10,324 nt of DNA, taken from JACOXT01 sp964372855 (GTDB lineage Bacteria > Patescibacteriota > Microgenomatia > Levybacterales > UBA12049). Of this stretch, positions 6,859 through 10,324 are shown piece by piece. The notes below the pieces were generated by a model. That model saw only the letters and a program-made list of their open reading frames with translations, was not told the DNA's origin and did not search any database. The first letter of the stretch is position 1; each line of letters opens with the position of its first letter. Both the position numbers and the translations under genes were made by a program. Location of the stretch: the NCBI GenBank assembly GCA_964372855.1, contig CAYJRY010000043.1, positions 1 through 10,324 of the forward strand, read 5' to 3'.

Positions 6859-7517
6859 ATAACTACTTTTGTTCCCGGGTTTGCCGCTGTTGCAAAAGTC
6901 GTATGGGTATTTGATGACGGATCTGCCCATTGGAAAAGAACACCGGCATCTTCAGGCTTCATATTTACGCAACCATGGCTCATAGGATGTCCAAAGTTAT
7001 TGTGCCAATATGCTCCATGAATTCCGTAGCCTCGGGCTTTGGGAATTTCGCTATTGTAATAATACATCGTGTAAGGGACATTAGGAAGATTGTAGTATGT
7101 TCCAAGACTTCTATTCCCTCCTTCCATTTTCGTATATCTCAATTTTATCCAAATATTAAAATTACCTGTTGGAGTTGGCGACCATTTACCAGTTGATACT
7201 GGAAATTCATAAATAATCTTGTTGCCTTGATACGCATAAAGTCGTTGATTGGATAGGTTGATTTCAATTCTTTTATCATTTGTTGTTTGAGCAAGAACTT
7301 GAGAATTATTAAAATTATCATCTATTTTTTGCGGTACCGCAACAATTTTATTCGCAAACTCTGCAACTGGACCGCCTTCCTGATACGTTCCACTAAGATT
7401 TTTTATACAGCTTATTTGATTGGCACAAAAACCATTTGGAGAAAAAATTCTAATTAATGCGGTTATAAATATAATTAGAAGTATAAACGATCCAAAAACT
7501 AGTATTTTTTTTCTCAT
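6834..7517 (-). CDS. L,D-transpeptidase (YkuD domain), membrane-anchored
   Basis: This 227-residue protein begins with RKK and a hydrophobic span (about 5-24), an uncleaved anchor or signal peptide, followed by a linker of some 55 residues. The YkuD catalytic domain fills about 82-222. The signature is complete: H167 in GIHGAYW, then SHGCVN at 180-185 with catalytic Cys183 and the paired H181. Enzymes of this family form 3-3 cross-links in peptidoglycan or attach proteins to it, working outside the membrane. RIEINLSNQRLYAYQGNKI is the usual domain opening. No peptidoglycan-binding repeat is present. The gene is a single unit, convergent with the phosphoribosyltransferase gene and overlapping it by 25 bp, ending in TGA. 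No Shine-Dalgarno site precedes ATG 7517. Confidence 0.95.
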   Translation of the reverse strand: MRKKILVFGSFILLIIFITALIRIFSPNGFCANQISCIKNLSGTYQEGGPVAEFANKIVAVPQKIDDNFNNSQVLAQTTNDKRIEINLSNQRLYAYQGNKIIYEFPVSTGKWSPTPTGNFNIWIKLRYTKMEGGNRSLGTYYNLPNVPYTMYYYNSEIPKARGYGIHGAYWHNNFGHPMSHGCVNMKPEDAGVLFQWADPSSNTHTTFATAANPGTKVVIYGVTPKE

Positions 7518-7526
7518 GACAATTTC

Positions 7527-7556
7527 ACAATAGATGTATTTTAATTAAAAAGTCAA
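7527..7556 (-). promoter_or_regulatory. Promoter of the L,D-transpeptidase gene
   Basis: On the - strand TTGACT (7556-7551) and TATTGT (7532-7527) are 18 bp apart. The predicted start lies about 2-3 bases before ATG 7517, so the mRNA would be nearly leaderless. The spacer contains a 12-bp palindrome (7539-7550) that could be an operator but is simple AT sequence. Confidence 0.5.
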
Positions 7557-7627
7557 TACCCCAAAATTTATCCAACGTTTTTTTAAAACTTTAAGATGAG
7601 TGATTAAATATCATGTAGAATAAGTGC

Positions 7628-7661
7628 TTGATTTATTGTTTTTCATAAAATATGTTAATAT
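7628..7661 (+). promoter_or_regulatory. Promoter of the 177-aa gene, likely leaderless
   Basis: Two readings are possible. TTGATT (7628-7633) and TATGTT (7651-7656) are 17 bp apart and predict a start near 7663. Alternatively, an extended -10 TGT-TAATAT (7653-7661) predicts a start at ATG 7668 itself. The 10-mer ATATGTTAAT (7650-7659) recurs before the LPATG gene at the same distance from its ATG, which favours the extended -10 reading. Confidence 0.45.
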
Positions 7662-7667
7662 GAAGGT

Positions 7668-8201
7668 ATGGAACAAGATATACAAATTCAAGAAAAAACA
7701 ATGGAAGGATTAAAATTGGAAGTGGAAAGTAAAATAACTAACATGCTCCAAGGCGCTCCCTCAATAAAAGGAAAAATGGTTAGGCCATTTCGTTTAGATC
7801 CAAATGCTTTGGATTTTTGGGAGAATAAACCTATTATTCAAAATAATAAATCACTTATTGATCAAACCGTTCTAGTGGAAGTTGCTTCAATAACACCTAG
7901 AAATGATAACTTGGGTGATTTTTCTGAAGTTTTAAAGCCTAATTATTATATACGCTTTAGCGGTCATACGAAAAATTCTAATGATAAAGTACAGTTTTGG
8001 ACGTGCTATTTGTGGTTTCCACAATCAACTAATCCAGAATTGGAAGCAAGTGAGAAAATGGTTGATTTTTCTAATGAAGATCGAAATTCAAAAGGTATTG
8101 TAAACTTAGAATCTGAAAAAAGAAAACTTCAGGTGGATGATTTATCAGCTATTCTTAAATTATTGGACAAAGCAGTCCCCGTATACCAAGTGCAGATGTA
8201 A
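7668..8201 (+). CDS. Hypothetical 177-aa soluble protein
   Basis: I do not recognise this protein. It has no signal peptide, membrane span or known catalytic motif. The N-terminus (1-30) is a charged helix. The centre (about 38-118) is aromatic and strand-rich, with FRLDPNALDFW, TVLVEVAS, NYYIRFSGHT and VQFWTCYLWFPQS, which suggests a compact beta domain. The C-terminus ends in an amphipathic helix around LSAILKLLDKAV. The only cysteine is C111. It stands alone between the L,D-transpeptidase promoter region and tRNA-Lys. AAGG sits one base before ATG 7668, too close for a normal ribosome site, so initiation is probably leaderless. Base composition matches its neighbours, giving no sign of recent transfer. 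That it is a real gene is supported by the promoter and a clean open frame; its function is unknown. Confidence 0.75.
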   Translation: MEQDIQIQEKTMEGLKLEVESKITNMLQGAPSIKGKMVRPFRLDPNALDFWENKPIIQNNKSLIDQTVLVEVASITPRNDNLGDFSEVLKPNYYIRFSGHTKNSNDKVQFWTCYLWFPQSTNPELEASEKMVDFSNEDRNSKGIVNLESEKRKLQVDDLSAILKLLDKAVPVYQVQM

Positions 8202-8273
8202 AGTTATTTGCTACTATCAGAACTTTGCGTGATAAATACTTCAGCAGGATTTTCCGCGAAATTGAATTTTTGC

Positions 8274-8302
8274 TTGCCTCAGTTAGGACTGTGTAGTATA
8301 CT
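8274..8302 (+). promoter_or_regulatory. Promoter of tRNA-Lys
   Basis: TTGCCT (8274-8279) and TATACT (8297-8302) are exactly 17 bp apart. The predicted start is near 8309, eight bases before the mature tRNA. The -10 is the same hexamer as that of the lipoprotein gene and lies in a 10-bp palindrome (8294-8303). Confidence 0.7.
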
Positions 8303-8316
8303 ATATTTAGATTTTA

Positions 8317-8389
8317 GAGCCGCTAGCTCAACTGGTAGAGCAATTCCCTCTTAAGGAATAGGTTCGGGGTCCGATTCCCCGGCGGCTCA
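8317..8389 (+). tRNA. tRNA-Lys (anticodon CTT)
   Basis: This is a complete 73-nt cloverleaf. It has a perfect 7-bp acceptor stem GAGCCGC/GCGGCTC, D arm GCTC/GAGC, anticodon stem ATTCC/GGAAT with loop CTCTTAA, T arm CGGGG/CCCCG with loop TCCGATT, and discriminator A73. Loop positions 34-36 read CTT, decoding AAG. CCA is not encoded (the gene is followed by CAG). A 123-bp spacer with no convincing terminator separates it from the LPATG gene. Confidence 0.96.
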
Positions 8390-8477
8390 CAGCCGATAAT
8401 AAAATGTATCATTATAGATTAGGGCTTGGACAGTGTATAGATTGTGTAAAGAATTTATATAGGTTGTCCTGTAAGTC

Positions 8478-8506
8478 TTGACAAAAGATAAATCATATGT
8501 TAATCT
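8478..8506 (+). promoter_or_regulatory. Consensus -35 / extended -10 promoter of the LPATG gene, leaderless geometry
   Basis: A perfect TTGACA (8478-8483) is followed after 17 bp by TAATCT (8501-8506), preceded by TGT, giving an extended -10. Seven bases beyond the -10 lies the A of ATG 8513, so the transcript should begin at the start codon. No Shine-Dalgarno site is present, in agreement. Confidence 0.65.
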
Positions 8507-8512
8507 CCAAGC

Positions 8513-9295
8513 ATGGAGATTTATAACTCAAATAAAAATCAAAAATTGAATAAGAGATTGTATCTTATATTTATCGCACTTCAAACAGCGATTATTGTAT
8601 TTTTATCAAGTATTTTTGTACTCCCCTACTTTGTTCATGCTTGGGAGACCAGTCAGAAAGCTGAAGCAGTTTGTGTTGTAAATCAAATTGGAAAAACTCA
8701 TGTGAATATCAAAGTAACTTTTACAAACAAAGATGATAAAGCAATGAATGTAGTCGCTAAAGATAACTGGACAACTCAGGAAGTTAATCTTGGAAGAGTA
8801 AATCCTACAGAAACAAAGTCAGATCTCATAAAAACAGGACAAACTGAAATTACTAATAGCTCTGTTACTTTTTTTCTAAAATGGGTAGATGGAAGCGATA
8901 AAGAGGAAATTACAGTAAAATATAATGCTCTTAATTGCAAGCCGGTGGAAAAACCAACTACAACCCCTCAACCAACAGCAACTCCAGTACCATCTGTTAC
9001 TACAACTGCGACACCAACCACAACACCTATTCCAACAGTAACTCCTACTCCCACAACTGCTGCTCAAGTAGTTAATAACATTACTAACACAAATACAGTT
9101 TCGGCAAATGCAACAGCGACTAATACTGTTAATATTCAACAAGTCCAGCCAACTCCTACGCCCCAAGTTTTGGCTGCAAAAACAGTAAAAACTTTACCTG
9201 CAACAGGTGCATCGGATGTAATATTATTGACACTATTATCACTTCTACCTGCTGGAGTCTACATCAGTAAGAAAGCCGAGAAAATTTTAACTTAA
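8513..9295 (+). CDS. Secreted Thr/Pro-rich surface protein with LPATG anchor signal
   Basis: This 260-residue protein has the full layout of a sortase substrate. A charged N-terminus is followed by a hydrophobic signal segment (17-40), likely cleaved after VHA (about residue 43). An extracellular beta-rich domain (about 48-143) has cysteines at 54 and 142 that could form a disulfide tying its two ends. A low-complexity Thr/Pro linker covers 144-182, an Asn/Thr/Val stretch 186-208 and a second TPTP segment 213-217. Then come LPATG (228-232), a membrane span (236-252) and a short basic tail. The LPATG-A form resembles class E or related sortase signals. No sortase gene is in the window. It could instead be a membrane-tethered protein with a fortuitous motif, but the motif-span-basic tail order argues against that. 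Its binding partner is unknown. Confidence 0.88.
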   Translation: MEIYNSNKNQKLNKRLYLIFIALQTAIIVFLSSIFVLPYFVHAWETSQKAEAVCVVNQIGKTHVNIKVTFTNKDDKAMNVVAKDNWTTQEVNLGRVNPTETKSDLIKTGQTEITNSSVTFFLKWVDGSDKEEITVKYNALNCKPVEKPTTTPQPTATPVPSVTTTATPTTTPIPTVTPTPTTAAQVVNNITNTNTVSANATATNTVNIQQVQPTPTPQVLAAKTVKTLPATGASDVILLTLLSLLPAGVYISKKAEKILT

Positions 9296-9320
9296 CGATT
9301 CACACCTCTACTACGTTTTT

Positions 9321-9410
9321 TGTCATTTCAAGCTTAGCTACGTTCGACGCGGTGTAGCAAAAATTTTATTGGGATTCTCACGGCCTAGCTTTGCTGGTCT
9401 CAGAATGACA
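9321..9410. repeat. 90-bp intergenic repeat-like element with inverted ends
   Basis: TGTCATT (9321-9327) and AATGACA (9404-9410) are exact inverted ends. Between them are GCTAC/GTAGC arms and a second imperfect hairpin (about 9374-9408: ATTCT/AGAAT outside, AGC-TTT-GCT inside). The GGTCTCAGAATGACA end resembles dispersed palindromic intergenic elements seen in many bacterial genomes. It is locally richer in G+C than its surroundings. Only one copy is in the window, so dispersal is not shown. It could be a non-autonomous mobile element or act as a transcription barrier between the two genes. Confidence 0.5.
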
Positions 9411-9425
9411 ACAGCTAAATTTGTG

Positions 9426-9431
9426 TATAAT
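9426..9431 (+). promoter_or_regulatory. -10 box of the ABC exporter gene
   Basis: A perfect TATAAT lies nine bases before GTG 9441. The nearest -35 candidate is ATGACA (9405-9410), contributed by the end of the inverted repeat element, with a short 15-bp spacer. The predicted start near 9438 would give a nearly leaderless mRNA and supports GTG 9441 over ATG 9405. Confidence 0.4.
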
Positions 9432-9440
9432 AAGTTTATT

Positions 9441-10324
9441 GTGAAAAATATCCTAAGAATTATTAAGATTTCAAAGCCATTACATCATTTAGTTTATATT
9501 TTAGGTTTCCTTATATTGTCCTCATCAGTTCTCAATTTGATAGCCCCCATTTTTTCTAAATTTATAGTAGATGAGATTGTCGCGAGTACTCAAGGAACAG
9601 GAGGCAGTCTGCAAAGACTAATAACACTTTTGATAATCGCGTTTAGCGCGAATTTTTTGGGTCTTGTTATAACATCAATTAGTGATAGACTTGGGGATCA
9701 TTTTGCGGGACGAATAAGAAAATTTTTAACAGAGAAATTTTATGACAAGGTCCTTAGACTTCCCCAGTCGTATTTTGATTCTGAGATATCTGGGAAAATA
9801 GTAAATCAGCTTGCACGCGGAATTACAACTATTAATGGGTTTTTAAATACAGCAACAAATTTTATTGTACCAACTTTTCTTCAAAGTATCTTTACAGTTT
9901 TGGTCCTTGCATATTACAACATACCAATCGCTGCTTTTACATTTATACTTTTTCCAATTTATTTAACACTTAGTTATTACTCAACTGTCAAATGGGGAAA
10001 AGAAGAAATGAAAAAAAATAAAATAGAAGATTATTCGCGGGGAAGAATCGCGGAAGTTATCTCTAACATGAGTCTTGTAAAAAGTTTCACCAATGAAGTT
10101 AATGAATTCACAACAGTTTCGAAAAATTTGGGGAAAATAAACCAAATTTATGCCAGACAAAGTCAAACATATCACATATTTAATTTTTTTAGGGGTTTTT
10201 CTTTAATAGTTATACTATTTGCAATAAATATTTTGGTCTTTTACAACACGTTTGTTGGAATAATTACAATTGGTGAGATGGTTTTGATACTTCAACTTGT
10301 CAACCAAGCAAGACTTCCTCTTTT
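9441..10324 (+). CDS. ABC exporter, transmembrane domain (3' end beyond window)
   Basis: At least 294 residues are present, and the frame stays open to the window edge. This is the membrane domain of a type I ABC exporter (MsbA/multidrug-like half-transporter). Hydrophobic spans occur at about 17-37, 58-80, 143-158, 162-180 and 253-270. Long charged cytoplasmic helices lie between them, with the family pattern RLPQSYFDSEISGKIVNQL (106-124) and GRIAEVISNMSLVKSF-x-x-E (201-219), which lead to the coupling regions. The ATPase domain with Walker motifs would lie beyond 10324. I choose GTG 9441 because TATAAT lies just upstream. An in-frame ATG at 9405 would add 12 residues but falls in the repeat end and upstream of that -10 box. 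Substrate (lipid, peptide or drug) cannot be told. Confidence 0.9.
   Translation, partial: MKNILRIIKISKPLHHLVYILGFLILSSSVLNLIAPIFSKFIVDEIVASTQGTGGSLQRLITLLIIAFSANFLGLVITSISDRLGDHFAGRIRKFLTEKFYDKVLRLPQSYFDSEISGKIVNQLARGITTINGFLNTATNFIVPTFLQSIFTVLVLAYYNIPIAAFTFILFPIYLTLSYYSTVKWGKEEMKKNKIEDYSRGRIAEVISNMSLVKSFTNEVNEFTTVSKNLGKINQIYARQSQTYHIFNFFRGFSLIVILFAINILVFYNTFVGIITIGEMVLILQLVNQARLPL

Noticed and set aside
8428..8469. GGACA/TGTCC inverted repeat between tRNA-Lys and the LPATG gene
   Set aside because: Short arms with a loop of about 30 bases and no T tract; likely chance. No riboswitch or terminator could be supported in this spacer.
8876..9166. Cys/Trp/Ser-rich ORF on the - strand
   Set aside because: It is the antisense of the Thr/Pro-coding low-complexity stretch of the LPATG gene; its odd composition follows from that.
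9405..9440. ATG 9405 as start of the ABC exporter
   Set aside because: It is in frame, but lies in the end of the inverted repeat and upstream of the TATAAT box, so a transcript from that promoter would lack it. Kept as an alternative.
1..10324. Recoded TGA (glycine), as in some Patescibacteria
   Set aside because: TGA ends both the polymerase and the L,D-transpeptidase at natural C-termini, so the standard code holds.

Overview
The window is AT-rich, gene-dense bacterial DNA. I read ten intact protein genes, one protein gene cut by the right edge, and two tRNA genes. TAA, TAG and TGA all end genes here, so the code is standard (table 11). The content fits a streamlined, probably Gram-positive-like bacterium of the Candidate Phyla Radiation (Patescibacteria, perhaps Microgenomates). 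The grounds are an LPATG surface protein, a DUF2079 membrane protein, an L,D-transpeptidase, a small lipoprotein, tRNA genes without encoded CCA, very short spacers, and many genes without a Shine-Dalgarno site. This placement is an inference from style, not from a marker gene.

Left part (1-3420). A two-gene + strand operon encodes a small unknown protein and a Y-family translesion DNA polymerase that carries a near-perfect beta-clamp-binding motif. Facing it is a two-gene - strand operon: an ATP-cone/Mrr-like PD-(D/E)XK nuclease followed after 2 bp by a 346-aa protein of unknown function. This is the most nuclease- or defence-flavoured part of the window.

Middle part (3445-7517). A DUF2079 multi-membrane protein begins 2 bp after a tRNA-Arg(TCG) gene and appears to be transcribed through it. 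Upstream lies a zincin-like HEXXH lipoprotein. It is divergent from a phosphoribosyltransferase whose 3' end overlaps a convergent L,D-transpeptidase by 25 bp.

Right part (7668-10324). Here are a 177-aa orphan protein, tRNA-Lys(CTT) with a good promoter, a secreted Thr/Pro-rich LPATG protein, a 90-bp repeat with inverted ends, and the start of an ABC exporter (GTG start).

Two themes run across the window. First, several genes have a promoter-like -10 box placed so that transcription would begin at or within a few bases of the start codon, suggesting leaderless or near-leaderless mRNAs. Second, much of the content concerns the cell envelope: lipoprotein, L,D-transpeptidase, LPATG protein, DUF2079 protein and ABC exporter. 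I see no CRISPR array, insertion sequence, rRNA or complete known defence system.
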